Part shown: piece after piece, positions 23,867 through 31,867 of the stretch
Layout of the letters: every line of letters starts with the position of its first letter
How positions within the stretch are numbered: the stretch's first letter is position 1
Source of the DNA: Balneola sp.
Lineage (GTDB): Bacteria; Bacteroidota; Rhodothermia; Balneolales; Balneolaceae
Direction of reading: 5' to 3'
DNA length: 36,358 nucleotides
Assembly (NCBI GenBank): GCA_002696035.1
Contig: NZQV01000012.1
Location: forward strand, 1 to 36,358
Made by a program: the position numbers and the translations under genes
The notes under the pieces: model-generated
What the model was told of the DNA's origin: nothing
Database searches by the model: none
What the model saw: only the letters and a program-made list of their open reading frames with translations

Positions 23867-25012
23867 TTATAACCCCAACGCCTCAAACACATCGGCTTCT
23901 TTCCTGCGCAGCTGCTCGATGGTAAGAACATTCCCTCTTCTGTTCGTGAAAGCCGTGACCGATAGTTCACCATCTATGAATATCTTGGCTTTGGTTTTAC
24001 CCAGCGCATCTTCGACTACCTCTCGCCTTCCTGCATTGGCCTGTTTACGCAACCACTGGTTGTAGGTCATCGATTCCGGGACTTGTCCATCCATACTGGC
24101 CCGTGTACTTGCCGGGGCTTCATCCAGATCAATTCCCAATTCTCTCCATGACTTCACAATCGCTACTTTCAGACACCGGCAATTTGGATGAACCGGAGCT
24201 TGTGGACCTTTCCCAAGATCATAGGGCGAATCGGCTTCTGCTGCCATGCAGGTAGGACATGTTCTCGTGTCCAGCGTCAGAATCCACATTTCCCCCTTAT
24301 ACAACTCCTCATTCTGCCGGTAAAAGGCTTGGCTGGCCTGATCGTTGGCAAATATAGTGGCAGATCGAGCGATAGACAGCGCGTGTCGCCTTGTGGTATT
24401 AAGTATGCCATCTTTATAGTTCTGCGCCCGTGTGCCCCGAATCCTGCGTGCTATGGCGTCGTTAGACTCTCCATTGATGAGCCCAATCCGTATTTCCTTG
24501 TTTATCCGGGCAGAAGTAGCGGTATCAATATCATCAAACCACTCTTTAAGCGGCTTACCGTCCATAGGTTGGGTTTTCAAATAGCTTTCAAGCTGACTTT
24601 CAGACGGGATCTTAAAGTTATACTCGATCGGAATAGTCTGCTGCACCAAGCGGTGTTCAAAGTCGAGCTCATTCATCGCTATTCTCTTTAACCTGGAGAA
24701 GAACTTCTCCTGAAACCCTACCATAAAAGAAGCGCCAATAGCCGTTACTTCCTGCGATAACTGGCTCAACATGCTTTGCTGCTGAACAGATAATACACCC
24801 GCACCGGTAGAAGCTTCTTTCAATCTACCAATAGCCTTATACACTTCATCCTTTACTCGCGGAAAGTACTGCTTATCAAACTGCTCCCCGGCCCAGTTTG
24901 CCTCACTTGTTTGGAGGCCGACTAAATATAAAAGATGTCTTATCATTCGGTCGAGTAGAACTTCGTTTACCGAATCTGGGCTTGGATCTCTTCGCGGGTC
25001 TTGCCTTGCCAT
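23867..25012 (-). CDS. Mu F-like minor head protein (SPP1 gp7-type), 381 aa
   Basis: A minor capsid protein packaged with the portal. The C-terminal Mu F domain is seen at about 185-285: RGTRAQNYKDGILNTTRRHA, then LDTRTCPTCMAAEADSPY with Cys252 and Cys255, and HPNCRC (275-280). These Cys/His residues probably bind metal. The N-terminal half is helical. I start it at ATG 25012 (MARQDPRRDP), not an upstream TTG, because of a GGAGG site and an exact TAATG overlap with the homing-endonuclease stop. It normally follows the portal directly. Here it is separated by an HNH gene and several small genes. Confidence 0.88.
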   Translation of the reverse strand: MARQDPRRDPSPDSVNEVLLDRMIRHLLYLVGLQTSEANWAGEQFDKQYFPRVKDEVYKAIGRLKEASTGAGVLSVQQQSMLSQLSQEVTAIGASFMVGFQEKFFSRLKRIAMNELDFEHRLVQQTIPIEYNFKIPSESQLESYLKTQPMDGKPLKEWFDDIDTATSARINKEIRIGLINGESNDAIARRIRGTRAQNYKDGILNTTRRHALSIARSATIFANDQASQAFYRQNEELYKGEMWILTLDTRTCPTCMAAEADSPYDLGKGPQAPVHPNCRCLKVAIVKSWRELGIDLDEAPASTRASMDGQVPESMTYNQWLRKQANAGRREVVEDALGKTKAKIFIDGELSVTAFTNRRGNVLTIEQLRRKEADVFEALGL

Positions 25013-25563
25013 TAAATATGCCTCCAAGTTTCCCTTTTAACGATTCTGCTTATTGTTCTTCTGTGTACATTGAACCTTTCAGCAAGTGTTTTTATCATGA
25101 TATCACTATTATCAAAAATGTCTCGTATTTGTATTACTTGCTGTTTTGATAACTCTGCAAATGAGTTCTGCTCACCCTTATTGGGCGTTAATCCCGTTTG
25201 CGAGGCATGTAGCATATTTTCTTGATGAGTAGCCCACTCCAGGTTCTTGTAGAAATTATTAAGCTTATTCCCGTCTTTATGGTTGACCTCGGGTTTATTA
25301 TCTGGGTTAGGAATGAAGTGTTTTGCTACAAGGGTGTGTACTGTAAAGTAGTTACCCCTACCAAAAGCAACACCCCGATAATGCGGCCCAACACTACCTT
25401 TTAGTATTTTTGGCTTTTTAGCCCTTTTCAGTGGTAAATTATTCACCCTGTAACTACGAACTCTTCCGTAATTGGATATTTCATAAAAATATTCAAAGCC
25501 TTTTACAGGCTTCCAAATTTCTTGTTCTTGTGTAGTAGAAATGCGTACTTTTAAATTAGCCAT
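25012..25563 (-). CDS. HNH homing endonuclease with NUMOD4, 183 aa
   Basis: A free-standing homing endonuclease. Residues 16-40 form a NUMOD4 DNA-binding motif (IWKPVKGFEYFYEISNYGRV). The HNH core spans about 72-118, with VHTLVAKHFIPNP, VNHKDGNKLNN (His95, Asp97, Asn99) and LEWATHQEN. The C-terminal 155-183 looks like a helix-turn-helix module (LAERFNVHRRTISRI). The ATG at 25563 is preceded by GGAGG five bases away, so I prefer it to earlier starts. Such genes move between phage genomes. This one sits between head genes and ends exactly where the Mu F gene begins. Confidence 0.87.
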   Translation of the reverse strand: MANLKVRISTTQEQEIWKPVKGFEYFYEISNYGRVRSYRVNNLPLKRAKKPKILKGSVGPHYRGVAFGRGNYFTVHTLVAKHFIPNPDNKPEVNHKDGNKLNNFYKNLEWATHQENMLHASQTGLTPNKGEQNSFAELSKQQVIQIRDIFDNSDIMIKTLAERFNVHRRTISRIVKRETWRHI

Positions 25564-25675
25564 TACAGCCTCCATCTTAGGTTGTTTGGTTAGAGCCGGA
25601 ACGGTGTTTGCGCACCCTTTCGGCTTGTTTTTTATATGGTTTAATATACTGATTTTGTATGTATTTATCAGCATT

Positions 25676-26038
25676 TTAGCCATGCTTCTCCTTCTTAAGC
25701 TTATCCAAGGTCTTATAAACTCGATTCACCGCCCATCCCAATAAATAACATTCTGCCTCATCATTGTGAGTATCAAGAAAAACCCCACAATCATGAAAGA
25801 CATGATTAACAAAGTGCTTGCACTCATGAGCAATAATTCCGGGCTCTGTTTCATGTTCAAAGATCACATAGTGTTCTAATCCATTCTGGAAACAACCGCC
25901 GTCAAACATGGAGAGATCTCTTCCTTGGGTATCAAACTCTAAAGAGGTGTGCTTTTCTGCTTCTTCAAGGTTATCGCAAAAGAGAACAAACAACCGTCCA
26001 CCGTAAATGGGTATTTTATAGGATCGTTTAAATATCAT
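25676..26038 (-). CDS. Putative small zinc metallopeptidase-like protein, 120 aa
   Basis: It contains a clear HExxH motif, HECKH at 71-75 in a hydrophobic GIIAHECKHFVNHVF context. About 20 residues later there are candidate third ligands in the NDEAECYLLGWAVN helix, the arrangement of gluzincin-type enzymes. No signal peptide is present, so it acts in the cytoplasm or virion. It overlaps the preceding cysteine-peptidase-like gene. The substrate is unknown. It may also be a metal-binding structural protein. Confidence 0.68.
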   Translation of the reverse strand: MIFKRSYKIPIYGGRLFVLFCDNLEEAEKHTSLEFDTQGRDLSMFDGGCFQNGLEHYVIFEHETEPGIIAHECKHFVNHVFHDCGVFLDTHNDEAECYLLGWAVNRVYKTLDKLKKEKHG

Positions 26039-26492
26039 CCAGCACCTCCTCCATTTTCATCACGCTACCATGCTTACCAATCACAATACCGTTCGGGAAT
26101 ACCATACTTACAACCTGCATTCTGCCAAGCCCAAGCGCTCTCTGATTGGGGTTAGGATCGTGAACCACGTTTAGTTTAGAATCTACCACCACAGCATGAG
26201 TGCCGCCTTCATAGGTCATGCTGTGGATTGAGGCATAGAAGAAGCCCCCAACCCCACTGTCCAGCGCAATAGCCTTGTTGATAAGATCAGGCTCGTGCCG
26301 TTTCACACCCACAACCGTAGCGTTGGGATAGCCCTGAACCTCAAAGTAATCCAAGAGCTTCTCGGTGTATCGTTCTCGGTACTCTACAAAGTTAGGAACC
26401 TCTTCCAGTTCTTTGCCAAACAGCGAAGCAATAGCAGCCTGTGCGCAGTTGCCGTCTTCTGAGTCGACTATGGTTTGGTATACTTTCTTCAT
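26028..26492 (-). CDS. Papain-like cysteine peptidase-fold protein, 154 aa
   Basis: The N-terminal GNCAQAAIASLFG (Cys16 at the start of a helix) and the GGTHAVVVDSKLNVVHDPNP segment (His99 and Asp112) give the Cys-His-Asp order of papain or C39-like folds. The family is common in phage genomes as an uncharacterised protein. It is encoded between a small hypothetical gene and an HExxH protein, close to the portal, with overlapping starts on both sides. It may process a head protein or act on a host target. No direct evidence. Confidence 0.65.
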   Translation of the reverse strand: MKKVYQTIVDSEDGNCAQAAIASLFGKELEEVPNFVEYRERYTEKLLDYFEVQGYPNATVVGVKRHEPDLINKAIALDSGVGGFFYASIHSMTYEGGTHAVVVDSKLNVVHDPNPNQRALGLGRMQVVSMVFPNGIVIGKHGSVMKMEEVLDDI

Positions 26493-26704
26493 TCCCCCAC
26501 CATCTTCTCTGGCTTCTCGAAATCATCCACCATGGGCTCGAAATCAACCACGTTCAATACCTGCTTGCCTCGGGTATCCTCCCAGATCTTATCAATGTCG
26601 TTCCACCGGGCCGGTTGCTTAAGGGTATATCCGTAATCATTCACATAGTGGACCAACTGTAATTTGGTCTTTCCACAGTGTACATCTGGCATTTCTTTAA
26701 TCAT
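26489..26704 (-). CDS. Hypothetical protein, 71 aa
   Basis: A small soluble protein, acidic at the C-terminus, with no recognised motif (segments HYVNDYGYTLKQPARWNDID and VVDFEPMVDDFEK). It overlaps the cysteine peptidase-like gene by four bases, so the two are probably coupled. Position between the portal and peptidase-like genes suggests a minor or early role. Confidence 0.55.
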   Translation of the reverse strand: MIKEMPDVHCGKTKLQLVHYVNDYGYTLKQPARWNDIDKIWEDTRGKQVLNVVDFEPMVDDFEKPEKMVGE

Positions 26705-26705
26705 G

Positions 26706-26897
26706 TTATCTCGAGTTTAGTATTTCAATGCATTTAAGAGTATTTGATTGCGAGTGCTGGTACAATTCAAAAGCATGAATAGCTGTATCAAGTGTTTCAT
26801 TGGCATTTTTTTCGCCTGTTTGTCGGCCAAGTATGAAAAAGCTTGAACACAAACAGATGATAAGAAGAAGGTTCCAGTACTTATTTTTCATATCCAT
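26706..26897 (-). CDS. Small single-span membrane protein, 63 aa
   Basis: One N-terminal hydrophobic segment (about residues 9-24, LLLIICLCSSFFIL) is followed by a soluble helical tail. The ATG shares its A with the portal stop (TAATG). The layout could fit a type II membrane protein or a lipoprotein-like product, but the Cys positions do not give a good lipobox. It could be a spanin component, but it is far from the lysis cassette. Function unknown. Confidence 0.55.
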   Translation of the reverse strand: MDMKNKYWNLLLIICLCSSFFILGRQTGEKNANETLDTAIHAFELYQHSQSNTLKCIEILNSR

Positions 26898-28333
26898 TAC
26901 ATCTCCGGTGGTCTGTCGGTTTCTAATTTTGCTTTACGGTCTTCATCGGGAATAGACGGATCAACGATCTCATTCTGGCGCGCCCACCATAGCAGATCAT
27001 CTACCAGGTATCCACCACTTTGCACAGACTGAATCATCTTCAATAGATCATCCGGTGTAGCCTGAAAAGGAATGAAGTCGGTGTTTAGCTTGATCTCAAT
27101 ATCATCTTCAGCAATACCCATCCACCGCGCAGCAAACTTCATGGCTTTGGTCAGACACTGGCTTACGAGCTTTGATACATCCGCAAGGCTACTGTTTTCG
27201 CCCTGCTTTTTAATCACGTACTCCGTGGCGGTCTTGTCACTTTCGTTTCCTTCAGGCATTAACATTCGCGCTCCAAGGTTTGCCATAAACGCCTCGAGCT
27301 TATCCAGTAGCTTTTCAGATGGAATAAGACCGTTTCCGCTTGCTTCAGCCACACCTACTTCAGCCTCTGGATTTGGGAAATTCCAAAACTCCTGACCCCC
27401 TAAAACCATTTCTTCAGGCAACTCTTCGTCTTTCACCCCAGTGGCATAGAATTGAGCCCGGTTTGCAGTAAACACTCCATGCCGGTGATCAGCATACCCC
27501 ACATAATGTGACAGGTTAGCATTTACAAGATCGATCAAGTGAGGTGTCCGGTAGTCATACCCACCAACCATATAGAACGGAATCTCTTCAATGTACTTCC
27601 CGTCCATAAGCGGGTACGTTCGAAGTTTTTCAACCTCTGCCCACCCGGTCTTTTCATCCTTTTCTTTTCGGAATATTCGTTGCCTGTAAACAAGGGGCCC
27701 AGAATATTCTTTCTCATCTTCAACACCTTCCGGTATAGACAAATCAAGCACCCGTATTTGTTCGGCTTCTTTTGTCTCAAACTCATCATCTCCGGAGACT
27801 TCGTACATCTCTTTGAGACGCACGCGAACAAGCACCGTTTTATTACCAACACGCCCAGTCTTTGCTTCAAGTATATTTTCTGCCTCGTATGAAACCAGAT
27901 ACGACCGGTTCCCCATAGCCTCCGCTTCCGCTTGCGATAGCTCAAACCCTGTTTGATCCGGATGGTCTACCAATACACCAAATCGTGAAGTCTTAAGCTC
28001 TTCACATACCACCTTTTCACTATATTCTTCAAGGGATGTACCTGACAGTGTGCAGTCTTCCAGAAACTCTTCGATATTCTTCCCATTTATATCCGGCTCT
28101 TTTCGGAATATCAGGCCTTTGAACGCACTGTAAGTCCTTCCGGTAGCATTATAGAACAGAGCTGCTTTCTTGTATTTTGTGTACATGCCATTGGTCCAGC
28201 CAGCAGGTTTGGGAAGATACTCTTCTCCTTTGTCATGAATACGATCCTGCCCTTTTATGGCGTCCCTGCTACGGGTCCACTGGGAAAGGTGTTCGTTATA
28301 CTTTTCAGTTGTTTCAGCTACGGCCTTGCTCAT
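26897..28333 (-). CDS. Portal protein (DUF4055 family), 478 aa
   Basis: The portal is the dodecameric DNA channel at one head vertex. The DUF4055 pattern is visible: an N-terminal helix (YNEHLSQWTRSRDAIKG), EEYLPKPAGW, YTKYKKAALFYNATGRTYSA then FRKEPD, a GRVGNKTVLVRVRLKE strand region, and a long C-terminal helical part with ENSSLADVSKLVSQCLTKAM. Length is normal for the family. It begins 17 bases after the large terminase gene, the classical terminase-portal order. Confidence 0.92.
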   Translation of the reverse strand: MSKAVAETTEKYNEHLSQWTRSRDAIKGQDRIHDKGEEYLPKPAGWTNGMYTKYKKAALFYNATGRTYSAFKGLIFRKEPDINGKNIEEFLEDCTLSGTSLEEYSEKVVCEELKTSRFGVLVDHPDQTGFELSQAEAEAMGNRSYLVSYEAENILEAKTGRVGNKTVLVRVRLKEMYEVSGDDEFETKEAEQIRVLDLSIPEGVEDEKEYSGPLVYRQRIFRKEKDEKTGWAEVEKLRTYPLMDGKYIEEIPFYMVGGYDYRTPHLIDLVNANLSHYVGYADHRHGVFTANRAQFYATGVKDEELPEEMVLGGQEFWNFPNPEAEVGVAEASGNGLIPSEKLLDKLEAFMANLGARMLMPEGNESDKTATEYVIKKQGENSSLADVSKLVSQCLTKAMKFAARWMGIAEDDIEIKLNTDFIPFQATPDDLLKMIQSVQSGGYLVDDLLWWARQNEIVDPSIPDEDRKAKLETDRPPEM

Positions 28334-28350
28334 TGTTCTGCCTCAGTTAA

Positions 28351-29796
28351 TTAAAATCCTTGTAGTTTTTTCTTGGTTACTTTCTTCGATGTCTTCGCAC
28401 TCATACAGAAATACCGCGCTTCATCCGCAATGTGATCTTCCGCATCGGTGTCTAAATCATCGGGGTCTCGGTCGCTTACCTGTAACACCGGAACAGTTCG
28501 TATAAATTGGCGGCAGTTATCCATGATCCACATGCCCGGCTTCTCGGCCCGGTCTTCAAGACTTTCCTCCATGAACCCCTTCATTGTATCCCAGCCGGTC
28601 GTTCGTGTGTTATCTGCCCTGTCCCATTGCAGTATAACTCCTTCTTCTTTAGCCCCTCTGTAGATCTTATCATAAATACTTTCCCCTCCGTCTTCTGCCC
28701 AAATGGATGGATCAGCTACACCACTACTAATAAGCCGGTGACGTTCTTCTACACGCTTATATGCTTTAGCAATTTCCTTACCGACTCTCTCAGCGGTATA
28801 TTTCAATCCGGTATTGGGCTCAACGTCCCCATTCTTATCCTTCTTAACGGTATAAAGCTCATCAACTCGAACTACGCTACCACGCGGAAAAAACTTACCA
28901 TACCCATCGATCTGCGTGCCATCTGTAACAGCCCAAATACCAAGTGAGGCAGGTTTACTGCTTCCCCAGTCAAAAGAAGCGTACAATTTCCACCCGTCCG
29001 GAGTCTTACTGTAGGGTATAACCTGCCGGTCTCTGTCCCAAAAACTTGAAAAGAACCCACCAACACCTACTATATCCCAACGACCATGAGCCCACGCAAG
29101 GCGTTTATTTTCGTCTTTTTGACCAAATATGTTTTTCAGATACTCCGGGTCATTGTCAAGCAAGTGCCTGTTCTCCCAGATAGTACCACGAATACGCACC
29201 CGCTTCCTGCCTTGCTCATCCGTTGCAATCGTTCCGGCCGGACCTACATCAATAAACTTCTTCTTTACCCAATGATGCCCTTTACCCCATGGATTTGCTG
29301 TGGACCTGAACTTCCTGGGCATTCCCGGATGGGAGGAACGGCATACAGACTTCATCGACTCATAGAAGTTATCATCTTCCCACGTGGTGAGCTCTTCAAA
29401 ACCAATCCACGGATATTCATGACCGTGATAGTCCCAGTAATCCTCTTCTTTCTTGGCATACCGAAACAATAACTCCTCGCCATCAGGAAACCGCCACTTC
29501 AACTCAGAAGGACTTTCCAAAAACTTGGCATTCGGGAATATCTGCCAGTACCATTTCTTTGATTTCTTTATAACATCAGCAAGCTCTTTGTACTCCCTTC
29601 GAAATAGTATACCACGCCATTCAGCACCAAAACCACGCCCAACATGCTGAAGAAAGTCCATAAGAAGCGCGTCTGTTTTTCCTGGTCCCCTCGTTCCTTC
29701 ATACAGGCACTCGAAGATCGGGCAAGACATAAACTGGCTCTGACTCCCGGGGTGTGGCTGCCAAACAATGTTATGTTCCAATTTCTTAGCCCCCAT
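28351..29796 (-). CDS. terL: Terminase large subunit, 481 aa
   Basis: The ATPase-nuclease motor that packages DNA. Walker A is GTRGPGKT (34-41), with the adenine motif region LFRREYKELADV after it. Walker B with catalytic Glu is YPWIGFEELT (128-137), and the coupling motif is FRSTANPWG. The nuclease domain begins LYASFDWGSS with Asp276 and ends with VADPSIW and the ADEARYF region. All catalytic parts are intact and length is normal. It overlaps the small terminase gene by 11 bases. Confidence 0.95.
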   Translation of the reverse strand: MGAKKLEHNIVWQPHPGSQSQFMSCPIFECLYEGTRGPGKTDALLMDFLQHVGRGFGAEWRGILFRREYKELADVIKKSKKWYWQIFPNAKFLESPSELKWRFPDGEELLFRYAKKEEDYWDYHGHEYPWIGFEELTTWEDDNFYESMKSVCRSSHPGMPRKFRSTANPWGKGHHWVKKKFIDVGPAGTIATDEQGRKRVRIRGTIWENRHLLDNDPEYLKNIFGQKDENKRLAWAHGRWDIVGVGGFFSSFWDRDRQVIPYSKTPDGWKLYASFDWGSSKPASLGIWAVTDGTQIDGYGKFFPRGSVVRVDELYTVKKDKNGDVEPNTGLKYTAERVGKEIAKAYKRVEERHRLISSGVADPSIWAEDGGESIYDKIYRGAKEEGVILQWDRADNTRTTGWDTMKGFMEESLEDRAEKPGMWIMDNCRQFIRTVPVLQVSDRDPDDLDTDAEDHIADEARYFCMSAKTSKKVTKKKLQGF

Positions 29797-30295
29797 TGCC
29801 CTCAGCCTCAGTTAGCTCTTTTACTTTCTGCTGGTAGGTAACAACATCCTGTGCCCACTGTTCAGGATCTTGCTGTTGCGGGGATACTAATACTCCGCCA
29901 ATGGATCCACTGTGATCAAGTTTCTTCTCGTTCGTAAACGCCCCACCTACTTCCTTGGCAGCCTGCTCAATCGTTTCGTTGGCTCCCTTGTAGTTTCGCA
30001 TTTGCTCCATTCGCTCAAGGTTCTTCTGAAGCTTCTTTAGCCTGAATGCCTGGCTTGCTATCGGTATGTCTGATATCTCAGTATTAAAACGGTGCCTTGC
30101 CTCGTTAAAAAGATCTATCCATTTACCGGCCAGTTTGTCTGCTTGTGACCCTTTCGCGTTGTAATAAGCAATCTGAGAAAGACTTATCTCTGTGCCATAT
30201 TCTTCTCTAAAGGATGTTTGAACCTCTGTCGGCGTCTCGTAGCACGCTAAACGTACAATTATAAACGTCTTATGTTTGTCTGATAGTGAGGCCAT
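29786..30295 (-). CDS. terS: Terminase small subunit (DUF2280-like), 169 aa
   Basis: It recognises the packaging start site. The DUF2280 pattern is seen: KHKTFIIVRLACYETPTEV at the N-terminus with a helix-turn-helix-like fold (ISLSQIAYYNAKG), then a helical oligomerisation part with SQAFRLKKLQKNLERM and a flexible C-terminus rich in Gln. It directly precedes the large terminase with a short overlap. The packaging site would be expected in or near this gene. Confidence 0.88.
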   Translation of the reverse strand: MASLSDKHKTFIIVRLACYETPTEVQTSFREEYGTEISLSQIAYYNAKGSQADKLAGKWIDLFNEARHRFNTEISDIPIASQAFRLKKLQKNLERMEQMRNYKGANETIEQAAKEVGGAFTNEKKLDHSGSIGGVLVSPQQQDPEQWAQDVVTYQQKVKELTEAEGNGG

Positions 30296-30327
30296 TATTT
30301 CTCTTTATTCAAACTGATTCAAATTCA

Positions 30328-30948
30328 TCACGCCACCTTCTTCTGACAGGTCCCGCACAGGCCCTCTATCTTTGCAGGGGCAATGGAGGGACCTTTGTTT
30401 GCCGCATCTACTATTTCTTTAATACCCGTGGCCTCTGCTCCATATCGTTGTACAACACCAATAAACTCCTCCACATCATGGGCTCGAATGGCAAAAAGTG
30501 GCTTTCCGGTTTCACTACTAAAGCGTGGTGCTCCAAATTCGTCATGAGCTTGCCCGCAGTGATAGAGTTCATGTTCGATTAGTGCAAAACGTTCCGGGTT
30601 GGAGGCTGATCTCCAAAAGTGAGCATCGATCGTGATTATGAAATCCGGTATTCCCCCAAACCAATCCCGAAGCTGTTGTTCCTGCCTGCCTTTTACCCAC
30701 TTATTCGAACGGGCATTGAATATCTCAGCCATACCAAGTACACGCTTGCCTTTTGTTACATTATTGCACGTAGTCCATATAAATCCAATAGAGCCAGATA
30801 TTAGATGTGAATGATCTTCATTAAAAAGCTTCGACTTGGGCTTGATAAACATATTACCCACCCACTCGTGAAGTTCTTCACTGGGCATGAAGTCTATATC
30901 AAAGCGATCTATAAGATTATTTGGAGGATGTGGTATACTATTAGCCAT
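30328..30948 (-). CDS. Phage metallopeptidase-like protein with HExxH, 206 aa
   Basis: Residues 126-130 form HELYH within LIEHELYHCGQAHDEFG, matching a family known as putative phage metallopeptidases. A following ARHDVEEF-type segment (here RAHDVEEF) holds a possible third ligand. The C-terminal LCGTCQKK adds one CxxC pair. The family is common next to phage terminases, as here. It is the first gene after a copy of the 23-nt element, so it probably leads the packaging operon. The substrate is not known. Confidence 0.8.
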   Translation of the reverse strand: MANSIPHPPNNLIDRFDIDFMPSEELHEWVGNMFIKPKSKLFNEDHSHLISGSIGFIWTTCNNVTKGKRVLGMAEIFNARSNKWVKGRQEQQLRDWFGGIPDFIITIDAHFWRSASNPERFALIEHELYHCGQAHDEFGAPRFSSETGKPLFAIRAHDVEEFIGVVQRYGAEATGIKEIVDAANKGPSIAPAKIEGLCGTCQKKVA

Positions 30949-30981
30949 GGTGTAACCAAGCTAACAGCGAACAGATAGGCT

Positions 30982-31004
30982 TTCATCCTATTTTTTGGGG
31001 GATA
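30982..31004 (-). promoter_or_regulatory. 23-nt conserved element, copy B (upstream of packaging operon)
   Basis: The plus strand reads TTCATCCTA, then variable T-rich bases, then GGGGATA, with the same spacing as the copies near 19.9 and 23.8 kb. It lies about 34 bases before the metallopeptidase ATG. Confidence 0.6.
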
Positions 31005-31022
31005 AGCGGAGGAATAGAATGA

Positions 31023-31253
31023 TTAATCTTTCGGGAGAGCGATTAATTCTTGTCGACTCATATTTGGATATAATAGCAGCGCTTTATCAATAGAGGGTAT
31101 TTTTTTGAATATGCAGAGATCCCACGTTACTGATATTAACTGAAAAAGACCTTCGTCTAATTTCAATGGATCTAAATAAAGAGGTTTGTCTCTCAAATAC
31201 TCTTCGATAATGCTTCCATTTTCGTCTTTTATAACAATGTGAGTTTTAGCCAT
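31023..31253 (-). CDS. Hypothetical protein, 76 aa
   Basis: A small mixed protein (VIKDENGSIIEEYLRDKPLY, then VTWDLCIFKKIPSIDKALLLY) with no known family, no membrane segment and no metal motif. It overlaps the preceding zinc-ribbon gene by eight bases. Probably an early accessory gene of the three-gene cluster to the right of the packaging operon. Confidence 0.55.
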   Translation of the reverse strand: MAKTHIVIKDENGSIIEEYLRDKPLYLDPLKLDEGLFQLISVTWDLCIFKKIPSIDKALLLYPNMSRQELIALPKD

Positions 31254-31443
31254 TATCTTCCTTTTCTACTATCTCATCCAACCTTCTCAGGTGGTCTTCG
31301 TTGATATTTGCGTCATTCACTTTCTTCTCCACCGAATCCCCACACCGCTTGCACTCAAATACACCGATGATGGCATCCCGGTCTCTGGCTACATAGTTCT
31401 TTACCCACTTAAGTCTGTGCCCAAATATGCTGCAAACATTCAT
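31246..31443 (-). CDS. Small zinc-ribbon-like protein, 65 aa
   Basis: Contains CKRCG near residue 33 and an N-terminal Cys/His pair (NVCSIFGH) that could complete a metal site, in the style of small phage zinc proteins. The ATG overlaps the previous stop as ATGA, showing translational coupling in this early cluster. No specific function can be assigned. Confidence 0.58.
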   Translation of the reverse strand: MNVCSIFGHRLKWVKNYVARDRDAIIGVFECKRCGDSVEKKVNDANINEDHLRRLDEIVEKEDNG

Positions 31444-31730
31444 TCAATATCCTTTGTGTTACTATAAACCAGCCGTTCTATATCCTTCTCCGAAAAGAAG
31501 TACCTTTCCGATAGTCGTCGTTTTAGATCTTTTGGTAGTCGGTGGCCACTTCTCTTGTACTCCTGCCTGGAAGCCTCCAGTATCTCAAGCTTATCCGCCT
31601 CCCTCTTGATACATTGAATTATGTTAAGTCCTTCCCTAGCCACACCTCGCTCTTCGGCTATTTCCCTTGCAGCTCGCTCAAGCTCTGCAAACGATTTCCC
31701 TATGGTCATAAAAGAATCAGATTGGCTCAT
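31440..31730 (-). CDS. Hypothetical helical protein, 96 aa
   Basis: Two long charged helices (GKSFAELERAAREIAEERGV, then GLNIIQCIKREADKLEILEA) and a basic middle region (RLPKDLKRRLSERYFF). It resembles small early phage proteins of unknown role. It starts 48 bases after the tiny Cys-rich frame that follows intI, so the phage early genes run on from the integron. Confidence 0.6.
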   Translation of the reverse strand: MSQSDSFMTIGKSFAELERAAREIAEERGVAREGLNIIQCIKREADKLEILEASRQEYKRSGHRLPKDLKRRLSERYFFSEKDIERLVYSNTKDIE

Positions 31731-31777
31731 GGCATAATATGTTTATTTTCTCGGTCAATTGCTTACTAAAGGCAGTT

Positions 31778-31867
31778 TTAGTCTTTCTTTGGGAACGGGC
31801 TACACCCGGCCTCGCTACAATAGGCACCGCAGCAGGTTTCTGGTTTAGGCTTGGGTTTATCACTCAT
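31778..31867 (-). CDS. 29-aa cysteine-rich protein coupled to intI
   Basis: I read this short frame directly (MSDKPKPKPETCCGAYCSEA and nine more residues). Its ATG overlaps the integrase stop as ATGA. It has a Lys/Pro-rich start and four Cys in a short span (CC-x3-C-x4-C). Tiny Cys-rich proteins with a basic Pro-rich leader occur in many phages. Too short for certainty. The stop-start coupling is the main support. Confidence 0.45.
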   Translation of the reverse strand: MSDKPKPKPETCCGAYCSEAGCSPFPKKD

